Below are positions 1 through 5,800 of a stretch of 9,882 nt of DNA, piece after piece. Each line of letters starts with the position of its first letter. Position 1 is the stretch's first letter. A program made the translations under genes and the position numbers. The notes under the pieces were generated by a model that saw only the letters and a program-made list of their open reading frames with translations, had not been told where the DNA came from and did no database searches. The stretch covers positions 1 through 9,882 of the forward strand of contig DFJD01000065.1 of the NCBI GenBank assembly GCA_002372875.1, read 5' to 3'. This stretch comes from Clostridiales bacterium UBA3680. Its GTDB lineage: Bacteria; Bacillota; Clostridia; Lachnospirales; CAG-274.

Positions 1-51
1 ATTGGTGCTATTTCTTCTGTAATACTTGATAAAATATTAAGGAAGCGCTGA
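1..51 (+). CDS. Possible 3' end of an unidentified gene, cut by the window edge
   Basis: Frame 1 is open from the first base and reads IGAISSVILDKILRKR, then TGA at 49-51. A hydrophobic stretch followed by a basic tail would suit the end of a membrane protein, but 16 residues cannot identify a family. The other two forward frames stop at 20-22 and 27-29. The stop codon and the last few codons fall inside the left arm of the inverted-repeat element that begins at 37. If the gene is real, the element therefore supplies its C-terminus and stop. The alternative is plain intergenic DNA, since an open run of this length can occur by chance. Confidence 0.33.
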   Translation: MGAISSVILDKILRKR

Positions 52-270
52 TTAATTCACTTGAAGCAGATTTGAGATAATGTTTTCGCAGACAAGGAAA
101 AGACCCGATGGCATAGCCAGAAGCTACGTAGCGGCTATTTTGCTATGCAAAATAGTCCGTCCCTACGGGATTTGTAACTTTGCGTGCAAAGTTACAAACA
201 TGAGCTTTGACACAGTATGCGGGAACATTAACCAAATATGCGAATGATTAATTAATCAGTGTTTCCTTAA
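37..270. mobile_element. 234-bp non-coding inverted-repeat element (MITE-like), long form
   Basis: Both ends carry TTAAGGAA(G/A)C(G/A)CTGATTAATT as inverted repeats (37-57 and the complement of 247-270). The symmetry continues inward with small gaps: the left arm to about 93 aligns with the complement of the right arm from 270 back to about 215, including shared ATTTG, TAATGTT and CGCA blocks. Arms of about 56 bp therefore enclose a core of about 120 bp. The core holds two compact hairpins (135-155 and 171-198). No open frame of useful length is present, so any movement would need a transposase from elsewhere. TTAA borders both ends and could be the element tip or a duplicated target. A 38-bp version lies at 5627-5664 and a decayed one at 318-354. 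A structured-RNA repeat rather than a DNA transposon derivative is also possible. Confidence 0.72.
135..198. repeat. Two perfect hairpins in the core of the long inverted-repeat element
   Basis: The first hairpin pairs CTATTTTGC (135-143) with GCAAAATAG (147-155) across a 3-nt loop. The second pairs TTTGTAACTTTGC (171-183) with GCAAAGTTACAAA (186-198) around only 2 nt, a 13-bp perfect arm. Between them CCGT (157-160) and ACGG (165-168) form a small third stem. Perfect pairing inside an element with no coding capacity suggests structure is what is kept, as DNA cruciform or as RNA. No T-run follows either stem in either direction, so they do not look like terminators. Confidence 0.7.
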
Positions 271-277
271 CTGCCAT

Positions 278-303
278 AAAAAAAACACCTCTTACAAGGT
301 GCT
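278..303 (-). terminator. Second (distal) intrinsic terminator downstream of tRNA-Thr
   Basis: Read leftward, AGCACCT pairs with AGGTGTT (core CACCT/AGGTG, 286-290 with 297-301, extended by a G-U and an A-U pair) and runs into eight T (the A-run 278-285). It lies 7 bp from the inner end of the long repeat element and behind the stronger terminator at 318-343, so it probably acts as a back-up stop for the tRNA transcript. Confidence 0.7.
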
Positions 304-317
304 TTCCGAACAAGATG

Positions 318-343
318 AAAAAATGCTGATTTAAACAATCAGC
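318..343 (-). terminator. First intrinsic terminator of the tRNA-Thr unit
   Basis: Read leftward, GCTGATT pairs with AATCAGC (337-343 with 325-331) around a GTTTA loop, followed by A and six T (318-323). It lies 30 bases past the tRNA 3' end. The sequence around it is recognisably a decayed copy of the inverted-repeat tip found at 37-57 and 5627-5664. Confidence 0.82.
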
Positions 344-354
344 GCTTCACTTAA
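318..354 (-). repeat. Degenerate third copy of the inverted-repeat tip
   Basis: On the minus strand 354-337 reads TTAAGTGAAGCGCTGATT, against TTAAGGAAGCGCTGATT in the other copies: one substitution plus one inserted base. The second arm has drifted from CAGTGTTTCCTTAA to CAGCATTTTTTCATC. That change leaves a stem followed by a T-run, so the copy now has the form of an intrinsic terminator. Descent from the repeat is inferred from the similarity; the stem alone could be coincidental, but the outer flanking match argues against that. Confidence 0.6.
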
Positions 355-372
355 ATTTTATAATAATTTGAA

Positions 373-445
373 AGCTGATAACGGGAGTCGGACCCGTGAC
401 CTCAACACTACCAATGTTGCGCTCTACCTCCTGAGCTATATCAGC
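373..445 (-). tRNA. tRNA-Thr, anticodon GGU
   Basis: The minus strand folds as a full cloverleaf. The acceptor GCTGATA pairs with TATCAGC (7 bp), the D stem is GCTC/GAGC, and the anticodon stem CAACA/TGTTG encloses TTGGTAG, giving anticodon GGT for the threonine codons ACC and ACU. The T stem ACGGG/CCCGT encloses TCCGACT. The discriminator base is T, as I recall for threonine tRNAs of other Firmicutes, and CCA is not encoded, so it must be added after transcription. The gene stands alone with its own promoter 22 bases upstream and two terminators downstream. Confidence 0.97.
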
Positions 446-467
446 ATATTTACCGCGAACAAAAGAC

Positions 468-496
468 ATATTACACTATTTTAATGTATTTGTCAA
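468..496 (-). promoter_or_regulatory. Promoter of tRNA-Thr
   Basis: Read leftward: -35 TTGACA (491-496), a 17-base spacer, then -10 TAATAT (468-473). Transcription would start near 461, about 16 bases before the mature tRNA. A consensus -35 and ideal spacing suit a strong stable-RNA promoter. It lies after the ispE terminator, so the tRNA unit is independent of the operon to its right. Confidence 0.85.
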
Positions 497-530
497 GGTT
501 AATTTTTATATTTTGTCGGTTTTTTGTAAC

Positions 531-564
531 AAAAAGTATTTCCTCTCCTAATCGGAGAGGAAAT
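531..564 (-). terminator. Terminator at the end of the glyA-cellulase-ribU-ispE cluster
   Basis: ATTTCCTCTCC (538-548) pairs perfectly with GGAGAGGAAAT (554-564), an 11-bp stem with a 5-nt loop. Leftward it is followed after two bases by TTTTT (531-535). It begins 7 bases past the ispE stop codon. On the plus strand no T-run follows, so it acts leftward. Confidence 0.82.
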
Positions 565-571
565 AAGATAA

Positions 572-1447
572 TTATAATTCAGACTTTTCGTTGTATACGG
601 TGGTTATAAACGCTTCTTTGATACCAAATTGTTTTCTTGCTTTTTTAAGTGCATTCAAACCCGTTTCATATTCGTTAAATATAGCAAAAACCGTAGGTCC
701 GCTTCCGCTCATCATAGCACCCAGGGCACCGTTTTCACAAAGAAGTGATTTAATATCTTCGATAACCGGATATTTTGCTATTGTTACCTGTTCAAGACTG
801 TTTTTCATTCCCGCTGAAATTTTTACGAGGTCGCCTTCTTTTATGGCAGAAATTACCGACTCGGTATCGGGATGAATCCTGTTGTTTTCGGTAAGAGAAT
901 TAAAAATTTCGGCAGTACTTACGGATATACGAGGTTTGATAAGAACGATAAAGCACTTGGGAAACGGATGCAACCTTGTTAGCTTTTCACCAATTCCTTC
1001 AGCAAGAGCACAACCTCTGAAAACGCAAAACGGAACATCCGCCCCTATTGTTTTGCCAATATCCATAAGTTGTTGTTTGGTAGCATTCAGCTGCAAAAGC
1101 CTATTTACACCAACAAGGGTAGCAGCCGCATCGGAGGACCCCCCTGCAAGGCCTGCCGATACGGGGATGTTTTTTTTCAGCTCTATATAAAGCCCATCTT
1201 TAAACCCATAAATGCTTCTTAACTTTTCAGCTGCCATATACATGAGATTTTTCTCATCCATGGGTAAAAACTTTTTATTTCCGACAAGTTCCGTAATTCC
1301 CGTATCTGTTTTTTTTATAAAAATATTATCACATAGATTTACGGTTTGCATAATCATTTTCAAATCATGATACCCGTCTTCTCTTTTTCCTATAACATCA
1401 AGGGTTATATTTATTTTTGCCCTTGCCGTAAGTGAAATATGATGCAT
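572..1447 (-). CDS. ispE: 4-diphosphocytidyl-2-C-methyl-D-erythritol kinase (IspE)
   Basis: A cytoplasmic GHMP-family kinase that phosphorylates the 2-hydroxyl of CDP-methylerythritol with ATP, the fourth step of the MEP route to isoprenoid precursors. The 291 residues match the usual family length. Visible motifs are the N-terminal AKIN with catalytic Lys11, GKREDGYHDL (20-29), the ATP loop PVSAGLAGGSSDAAA (95-109), GADVPF with catalytic Asp137, and the third GHMP motif MMSGSGPTVFAIF (245-257). The ATG has AAAGGAG nine bases upstream. That site lies over the last codons of the preceding ribU-like gene, whose stop is one base away, so the two are probably translationally coupled. A terminator follows directly. 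Nothing looks broken. Nothing visible ties it to the cellulase two genes upstream. Confidence 0.97.
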   Translation of the reverse strand: MHHISLTARAKINITLDVIGKREDGYHDLKMIMQTVNLCDNIFIKKTDTGITELVGNKKFLPMDEKNLMYMAAEKLRSIYGFKDGLYIELKKNIPVSAGLAGGSSDAAATLVGVNRLLQLNATKQQLMDIGKTIGADVPFCVFRGCALAEGIGEKLTRLHPFPKCFIVLIKPRISVSTAEIFNSLTENNRIHPDTESVISAIKEGDLVKISAGMKNSLEQVTIAKYPVIEDIKSLLCENGALGAMMSGSGPTVFAIFNEYETGLNALKKARKQFGIKEAFITTVYNEKSEL

Positions 1448-1448
1448 A

Positions 1449-2093
1449 TTACGATGCTCCTTTTATTATAAAAAACAGAATAGCCGCCACAGTTACAGCA
1501 ATAATTGCGGCAATTACCGCCCATGCATTTAAGCCGAAAGATGATGAGCTTTTGCTTTCGGGAACTATTCCGGATTTTCTCAGTGCGGTAATAATGGGTT
1601 TATATACCAAAAGGATAAGAGCCATATTTACACTACCCTTCAATATATTAAAGGGCAATATTGCCGGTATAAGTAAAGGAACTACCTGAGACCTGTCTAC
1701 CTTCATATATATGGGTGTGATACAGTAATTCCACACAAGCATTACAACCGTCATAAATATAACGGCACAAACCAATCCGATAATGGCATTTTTAACGGTA
1801 TGTTTTTTGTTATAGATAAGCGTGGCTGTACATGCATAGGCACTTGATTGAATCACGTTCATTACAAAACCAATTATTCCGGTAGAGCTTATAGTCACCA
1901 TTTCAAGGAATGAAGACACCAAAGATATTATAACTGCCGCAATGGGACCAAGAATAAAACCTCCGAGAGTTATTATTACATCTTTAGGCTCATAACTCAA
2001 AAATAATACAACAGGTATTCTGCATAACGCAACAGATATAAATGCAAGAGCAGATAAAACCGCTGTTAATGTTATCTTTTTTGTTTTGTTCAT
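1449..2093 (-). CDS. ribU: ECF transporter substrate-binding (S) component, RibU-like, probable riboflavin uptake
   Basis: An integral membrane protein of 214 residues that would capture a vitamin and deliver it through a shared EcfA/EcfA'/EcfT module, none of which is in this window. Hydrophobic helices fill residues 7-170. Helix 1 contains the AxxxA pattern (Ala11, Ala15) typical of S components. RibU-like blocks are YEPKDVIITLGGFILGP (34-50), the ISSTGIIGFVMN segment (68-79), TPIYM (126-130) and PAILPFNILKG (143-153). Riboflavin specificity is inferred from these blocks, and another vitamin is possible. Unusually, a Ser-rich linker (178-186) leads to an extra C-terminal hydrophobic helix (189-210). 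The start overlaps the cellulase stop as ATGA. Only a weak GA-rich tract precedes it, so translation probably depends on ribosomes finishing the cellulase. No FMN riboswitch can fit ahead of it. Confidence 0.84.
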   Translation of the reverse strand: MNKTKKITLTAVLSALAFISVALCRIPVVLFLSYEPKDVIITLGGFILGPIAAVIISLVSSFLEMVTISSTGIIGFVMNVIQSSAYACTATLIYNKKHTVKNAIIGLVCAVIFMTVVMLVWNYCITPIYMKVDRSQVVPLLIPAILPFNILKGSVNMALILLVYKPIITALRKSGIVPESKSSSSFGLNAWAVIAAIIAVTVAAILFFIIKGAS

Positions 2094-4219
2094 AATTCTT
2101 CTCGCTTTATTGCATCTATCAACTCAATAATTCCGTTTCCGTTCATATCCGCAAGACCGTTTCCCTTGATTGCAGATGTAATCATTTTTAATATAAGGGC
2201 TGTATCTTTGCTATCGGAAATGCCGTCATTGTTAAAGTCACCTTTAACATCGTTTAAGGTAATGTCTTTTTCCACTACAGACTGTCTCATCTCATCGGTA
2301 AGAGATGCGGCATCAAGAAAATATTGTGCGCTTTTTTCCTCTTCGCTACCGTTTTTCATGGTGTAGCTGTAAAGTCCCGCTGCCGCAACACAAAGTGATG
2401 CATTATAATCAAGAGCAACTTCACTTGTTTTATAATCAGCAGTAGAGTCGGGAAAATCCGTACTGTTTATTGAACCGCCCACAATAGAACCTACAGCCGA
2501 ATGTATAACATTTCCGTTAGGGAAGCCACTTGTTCCGAAGGCTGCTCTGTGATGAGGATTTTTAGCCGCAAGGTCGTTATATCCCACAACATAGCAAATA
2601 TGTTTTGAATTATTACCGAGAATATAATTCATTTGTCCTTTTGCCCATTCGCCGAATAAATCTGTACCGTTTACGGCATCATACATTAAGCCGCATGCTT
2701 GAAGAGCACAGTTATATCTGGCACAACCCCAACCTTCCGAATCAAAATATGTATAGCCTTCGGAATTGGTTCTGGATGATACTGCACCTTTTATATAATT
2801 TGCTACTTCGGAAGAGTTTACCGATGAATCAAGAAGGAATATATTCACAGGCAGCGTAGCATTATCCCATGACCATACCCAGCCGGGGTATAAAGATGAT
2901 ATTTTACTTTTGTATGCATTATAATAAGCACTTTTATCGGAAATATTATTCTTTTCACAATATTTATAAAGCCACTCTGCGGCAAGAACATAATCATCCT
3001 CCCACTTTGTGCCACTGTAAAAACCACCGCAACCGTCATAGGTAATAAGTTTGTCCGCCGAATTGGAAGAAATGAAGCCTTCTGCCAACTTAAAGAGCTT
3101 TTTGGAATATTCATATGCTGTGGTATCATTTTCATTGTAGGCATGAATAGCCAAAGCAGCCGCCGTTTGACAAACTATATCCGTAGCCGGCTTTGAAGAA
3201 TCGGCAAAAAATGCATTTCCTCTTTGTGACGAGGGTTGATTTTCGGGAATATCGGAATATGAATGATCAGGTCCACCCTCTCCTACCTGATAACAAAAAG
3301 CTATTGCATCTCCGTTATCATCAAGTACGGTACAACGCTCGAAATAATCAACGAAACGATTCATTATTCTATCGTAGTGATTTTTTAAGCCCGTGTTTTC
3401 GTATGCCTCAGGGAACTGACAATAGCTAAGTGCAAGCGCGGTTGAAGCATAGGCGGCAGGAAGGCCGAATTTCACATGATCGCCCGCATCATGATATCCT
3501 CCGCTCAAGTCAAGAGTCTTGCCATTGTACTGAATTGAAGAATCATAGGTGTGACAATCATTTCTCCATGTAAAACCGCTGTTTTCGTTAACATCGTTTC
3601 CGCACATATTTGCATCAAAAAGATAGAGACTCTCTTGAAGAAGCTTTGCATAATTATACTCAATGTCAACATCATAATCATGTGTGGTATTGCCTTGAGA
3701 TGAACCTGAACCACCCGATGAAGAACCGTTTGACTCTCCGGTTAAATATGCCTGTTCAATACTGTAGGTTAAAGGGCCTGAAACGTTTGCAATTTGTACA
3801 CCGAATTGTAAAGTTTCGGTTGATGAGGGAGCAATAGACGAAAAATCAAGCTTTACCTCATAAGAACCCGTATTATTTACATTTACCCATACATCATTAT
3901 TCTTCCAATGCTCTCCAAAGGATACAAAAGGCATGATGCCCGGTTGTTGTCCGTTATATGATTGATAAGATGAAATATTGACCTTAACGACCAAAGTATT
4001 TATGCCTGAATCGGCACATGCTTTAAGTGTAGGATAATTTGCGGAAGAAAACCTAACTTCGCTGTTATGAATATCCGATGAGATATCATAAGAGTGAGAT
4101 GATGTGTCGGAACATATATTTTCCGTTAAAGTATCTGCATAAGTATATATGGACACGGAAGAAAAAGCAATTGCCGTTGATAAAATCAACGCAAATACAT
4201 TTTTAATGAACCTTTTCAA
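2090..4219 (-). CDS. Secreted GH9 cellulase (endoglucanase) with C-terminal dockerin
   Basis: An exported enzyme of 709 residues, numbered from the TTG start, predicted to hydrolyse beta-1,4-glucan by inversion. Order: signal peptide (1-28, cleavage after TYA); a beta-rich domain of about 130 residues I cannot assign, probably carbohydrate-binding; a Gly/Ser linker (about 163-180); the GH9 catalytic domain (about 187-618); a dockerin (about 659-709). GH9 signatures are GGYHDAGDHVKFGLP with Asp244 and Asp247, NPHHRAAFG with the conserved His pair at 556-557, and DYKTSEVALDYNA with Asp595 and proton donor Glu600. The dockerin has two Ca2+ loops, DFNNDGISDSKD and DMNGNGIIELID, so the enzyme should dock on a scaffoldin cohesin. 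Only seven residues follow the second loop, which shortens the last helix. A plausible in-frame ATG at 4240 is rejected because GGAGG lies inside that extension. The stop overlaps the ribU-like start. Confidence 0.95.
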   Translation of the reverse strand: MKRFIKNVFALILSTAIAFSSVSIYTYADTLTENICSDTSSHSYDISSDIHNSEVRFSSANYPTLKACADSGINTLVVKVNISSYQSYNGQQPGIMPFVSFGEHWKNNDVWVNVNNTGSYEVKLDFSSIAPSSTETLQFGVQIANVSGPLTYSIEQAYLTGESNGSSSGGSGSSQGNTTHDYDVDIEYNYAKLLQESLYLFDANMCGNDVNENSGFTWRNDCHTYDSSIQYNGKTLDLSGGYHDAGDHVKFGLPAAYASTALALSYCQFPEAYENTGLKNHYDRIMNRFVDYFERCTVLDDNGDAIAFCYQVGEGGPDHSYSDIPENQPSSQRGNAFFADSSKPATDIVCQTAAALAIHAYNENDTTAYEYSKKLFKLAEGFISSNSADKLITYDGCGGFYSGTKWEDDYVLAAEWLYKYCEKNNISDKSAYYNAYKSKISSLYPGWVWSWDNATLPVNIFLLDSSVNSSEVANYIKGAVSSRTNSEGYTYFDSEGWGCARYNCALQACGLMYDAVNGTDLFGEWAKGQMNYILGNNSKHICYVVGYNDLAAKNPHHRAAFGTSGFPNGNVIHSAVGSIVGGSINSTDFPDSTADYKTSEVALDYNASLCVAAAGLYSYTMKNGSEEEKSAQYFLDAASLTDEMRQSVVEKDITLNDVKGDFNNDGISDSKDTALILKMITSAIKGNGLADMNGNGIIELIDAIKREEL

Positions 4220-4227
4220 AACAAAAA

Positions 4228-4232
4228 CCTCC
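4228..4232 (-). promoter_or_regulatory. Shine-Dalgarno site that fixes the cellulase start at TTG 4219
   Basis: GGAGG on the minus strand lies 8 bases before TTG AAA AGG. It falls between an in-frame ATG (4240-4238) and the TTG. From the TTG the protein begins MKRFIKNVFALILSTAIAF, a standard signal peptide with a basic n-region. From the ATG seven residues including an acidic one would precede it, and that ATG has no good ribosome site of its own. Confidence 0.87.
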
Positions 4233-4244
4233 GAATTCATTAAA

Positions 4245-4269
4245 CAAGACCGACATAATGTCGGTCTTG
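4245..4269 (-). terminator. Terminator-like hairpin between glyA and the cellulase gene
   Basis: CAAGACCGACA (4245-4255) pairs perfectly with TGTCGGTCTTG (4259-4269) around a 3-nt loop, an 11-bp stem that begins 7 bases after the glyA stop. Leftward only TTTA follows, a poor U-tract. This suggests a leaky terminator, a processing site or an mRNA-stabilising structure, not a full stop. Because I see no convincing promoter between it and the cellulase start, read-through from glyA is the likely source of cellulase mRNA. Confidence 0.65.
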
Positions 4270-4276
4270 ACTGTTA

Positions 4277-5515
4277 TCAATAAATAGGATATTTTTTAAC
4301 AAGAGCATCAACTCTTGCAATAGCTTCATCTTTGTTTACATCAAAGTCTTTAGCTACCATTGCTATAAGATCTGCGATCTCGATCATATCTTCTTCAACC
4401 ATACCTCTTGTGGTTACAGCAGGTGTACCTAAACGAACACCGCTTGCTGTACCGGGCTTTTCGGGATCGAAAGGAATGGCATTCTTGTTAGCAGTGATAC
4501 GAACAGCATCAAGTCTTGCTTCAAGCTCCTTACCCGTTATTTTCATGGGGCGAAGATCTACGAGCATAAGATGATTATCGGTACCTCCCGAAACTATAGC
4601 AAAGCCGTTTTCAACAAGTCTTTTTGAAAGAGCCTGCGCATTGTTTACGACCTGTTGAGCATACTTTTTAAACTCGGGAGAAAGAGCTTCTTTGAAGCAA
4701 ACAGCCTTTGCAGCTATAACATGCATTAAAGGACCACCCTGAATACCGGGGAATACAGCCTTATCAATCTTCTTTGCAAGCTCTTCATCGTTTGTAAGGA
4801 TAAGTCCTCCTCTGGGACCTCTGAGAGTTTTATGTGTTGTAGTGGTTACAAAGTCTGCATAGGGAACAGGGTTCGGATGAAGTCCCGCAGCAACAAGACC
4901 GGCAATATGAGCCATATCTACCATAAGATATGCTCCAACCTCTTTTGCAATGGCAGAGAATTTCTCGAAATCAAGTGTTCTTGAATATGCACTCGCACCC
5001 GCAACAATAAGTTTAGGCTTATTATCAAGAGCGATCCTTCTTACTTCATCATAATCAATCATTCCTGTTTCCTCGGAAACTCCGTAGGGAACAATGTTAA
5101 AATATTTACCGGATAAATTAACCTTTGAACCGTGAGTTAAATGTCCGCCATGAGCAAGATTCATACCCATAACGGTATCTCCGGGAGTAAGAACGGAAAA
5201 GAACACAGCCATGTTGGCCTGAGCTCCGGAATGAGGCTGAACATTTGCATATTTGGCACCAAACAGCTCGCAAGCTCTGTTTCTGGCAAGTTCTTCAACT
5301 ATATCCACTTTTTCACAGCCACCGTAATATCTTTTTCCGGGATAACCTTCGGCATACTTATTTGTAAGTACAGAACCCATAGCAGCCATAACTGCTTTTG
5401 AAACAATATTTTCACTTGCTATAAGCTCAATATTATCCTGTTGTCTTTTGAGTTCCTGACATATGGCAGACTCAACTTCGGGATCTGTAAGCTTAACTTC
5501 ACTTAAATCATACAT
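4277..5515 (-). CDS. glyA: Serine hydroxymethyltransferase
   Basis: A cytoplasmic PLP enzyme that interconverts serine plus tetrahydrofolate with glycine plus 5,10-methylene-tetrahydrofolate, the main source of one-carbon units. Its 412 residues are full length for the bacterial family. Signatures are LIASENIVS (31-39), [14 protein letters not shown] (53-66), HSGAQAN (95-101), [13 protein letters not shown] (199-211) and [14 protein letters not shown] (224-237), in which Lys229 carries the PLP. The ATG has AGGAGG about 11 bases upstream and a strong promoter close by. The predicted leader is only about 30 bases, too short for a glycine or other riboswitch. It is the first gene of the leftward cluster, and its TGA is followed at once by an in-frame TAA. 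No anomaly seen. Confidence 0.98.
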   Translation of the reverse strand: MYDLSEVKLTDPEVESAICQELKRQQDNIELIASENIVSKAVMAAMGSVLTNKYAEGYPGKRYYGGCEKVDIVEELARNRACELFGAKYANVQPHSGAQANMAVFFSVLTPGDTVMGMNLAHGGHLTHGSKVNLSGKYFNIVPYGVSEETGMIDYDEVRRIALDNKPKLIVAGASAYSRTLDFEKFSAIAKEVGAYLMVDMAHIAGLVAAGLHPNPVPYADFVTTTTHKTLRGPRGGLILTNDEELAKKIDKAVFPGIQGGPLMHVIAAKAVCFKEALSPEFKKYAQQVVNNAQALSKRLVENGFAIVSGGTDNHLMLVDLRPMKITGKELEARLDAVRITANKNAIPFDPEKPGTASGVRLGTPAVTTRGMVEEDMIEIADLIAMVAKDFDVNKDEAIARVDALVKKYPIY

Positions 5516-5550
5516 AAGAAAATAATCCTCCTAAAGCTTATTGTCATAAC

Positions 5551-5579
5551 ATTTTAAAGCAAATTCCGAAAATTGTCAA
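5551..5579 (-). promoter_or_regulatory. Promoter of glyA, probably of the whole leftward cluster
   Basis: Read leftward: -35 TTGACA (5574-5579), a 17-base spacer, -10 TAAAAT (5551-5556). The start would be near 5544, giving a leader of about 30 bases with AGGAGG at 5527-5532. It is the only strong leftward promoter I found between 5800 and the ispE end. Confidence 0.82.
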
Positions 5580-5626
5580 TACAAATATATTATAGTGCTG
5601 CATTAATCTTTCATTAAGGAATAATT

Positions 5627-5664
5627 TTAAGGAAACACTGATTAATTAATCAGCGCTTCCTTAA
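5627..5664. repeat. 38-bp palindrome: minimal form of the inverted-repeat element
   Basis: TTAAGGAAACACTGATTAAT joins directly to TAATCAGCGCTTCCTTAA. These are the two tips of the 234-bp element at 37-270 fused with no core. Both copies begin and end in TTAA. The arms differ at two places, and on the minus strand both differences become G-U pairs, so the RNA stem is uninterrupted in that orientation only. It sits between the glyA promoter and the rightward promoter at 5708, about 45 bp from each -35 box. Confidence 0.85.
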
Positions 5665-5669
5665 AAGTT

Positions 5670-5714
5670 ATTTCAATATAAATCTTATAATTTTTATAAA
5701 AAAATTATTGAAAT
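5670..5714. promoter_or_regulatory. Inverted repeat overlapping the rightward -35 box, possible operator
   Basis: ATTTCAATA (5670-5678) is repeated inverted as TATTGAAAT (5706-5714), with TTATAA-TTT-TTATAA (5685-5699) centred near the middle. One arm covers the TTGAAA -35 box of the downstream gene. This could be a regulator site with DNA looping or an UP-like AT tract. In DNA this AT-rich such symmetry can be chance. Confidence 0.3.
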
Positions 5715-5736
5715 ACATTCTAATATAAGATATAAT
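5708..5736 (+). promoter_or_regulatory. Promoter of the giant exported-protein gene
   Basis: -35 TTGAAA (5708-5713), a 17-base spacer, perfect -10 TATAAT (5731-5736). The start would be near 5743, giving a leader of about 58 bases with no obvious stem. A GGGAGGAG ribosome site (5785-5792) precedes the ATG at 5801. Confidence 0.83.
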
Positions 5737-5800
5737 ATTATACGAATACAATTTGTTTTTTAAGACATTTTGCAAAAATAATCAGGGAGGAGCTGAAAAC

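Noticed and set aside
1..373. CRISPR array or attachment site next to the tRNA
   Set aside because: The repeats are inverted, not evenly spaced direct repeats, and no duplicate of the tRNA 3' end, integrase or phage gene is visible.
882..1190. A 102-codon plus-strand frame opposite ispE
   Set aside because: The ATP-binding and GHMP motifs are on the other strand; this is an antisense shadow.
2094..2400. FMN riboswitch ahead of the ribU-like gene
   Set aside because: The upstream sequence is cellulase coding sequence up to the overlapping ATGA, and no RFN-element pattern is visible.
2845..3144. A 99-codon minus-strand frame within the cellulase in another phase
   Set aside because: The GH9 frame spans it with conserved catalytic-domain sequence; no independent start signal.
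4245..4279. Separate promoter for the cellulase: TTGATA, 17 bases, TATGTC
   Set aside because: The -10 matches consensus at only three positions and would overlap the terminator-like stem; too weak to claim.
5516..5550. Riboswitch in the glyA leader
   Set aside because: The promoter leaves only about 30 bases of leader, too short for a glycine, SAM or THF aptamer.
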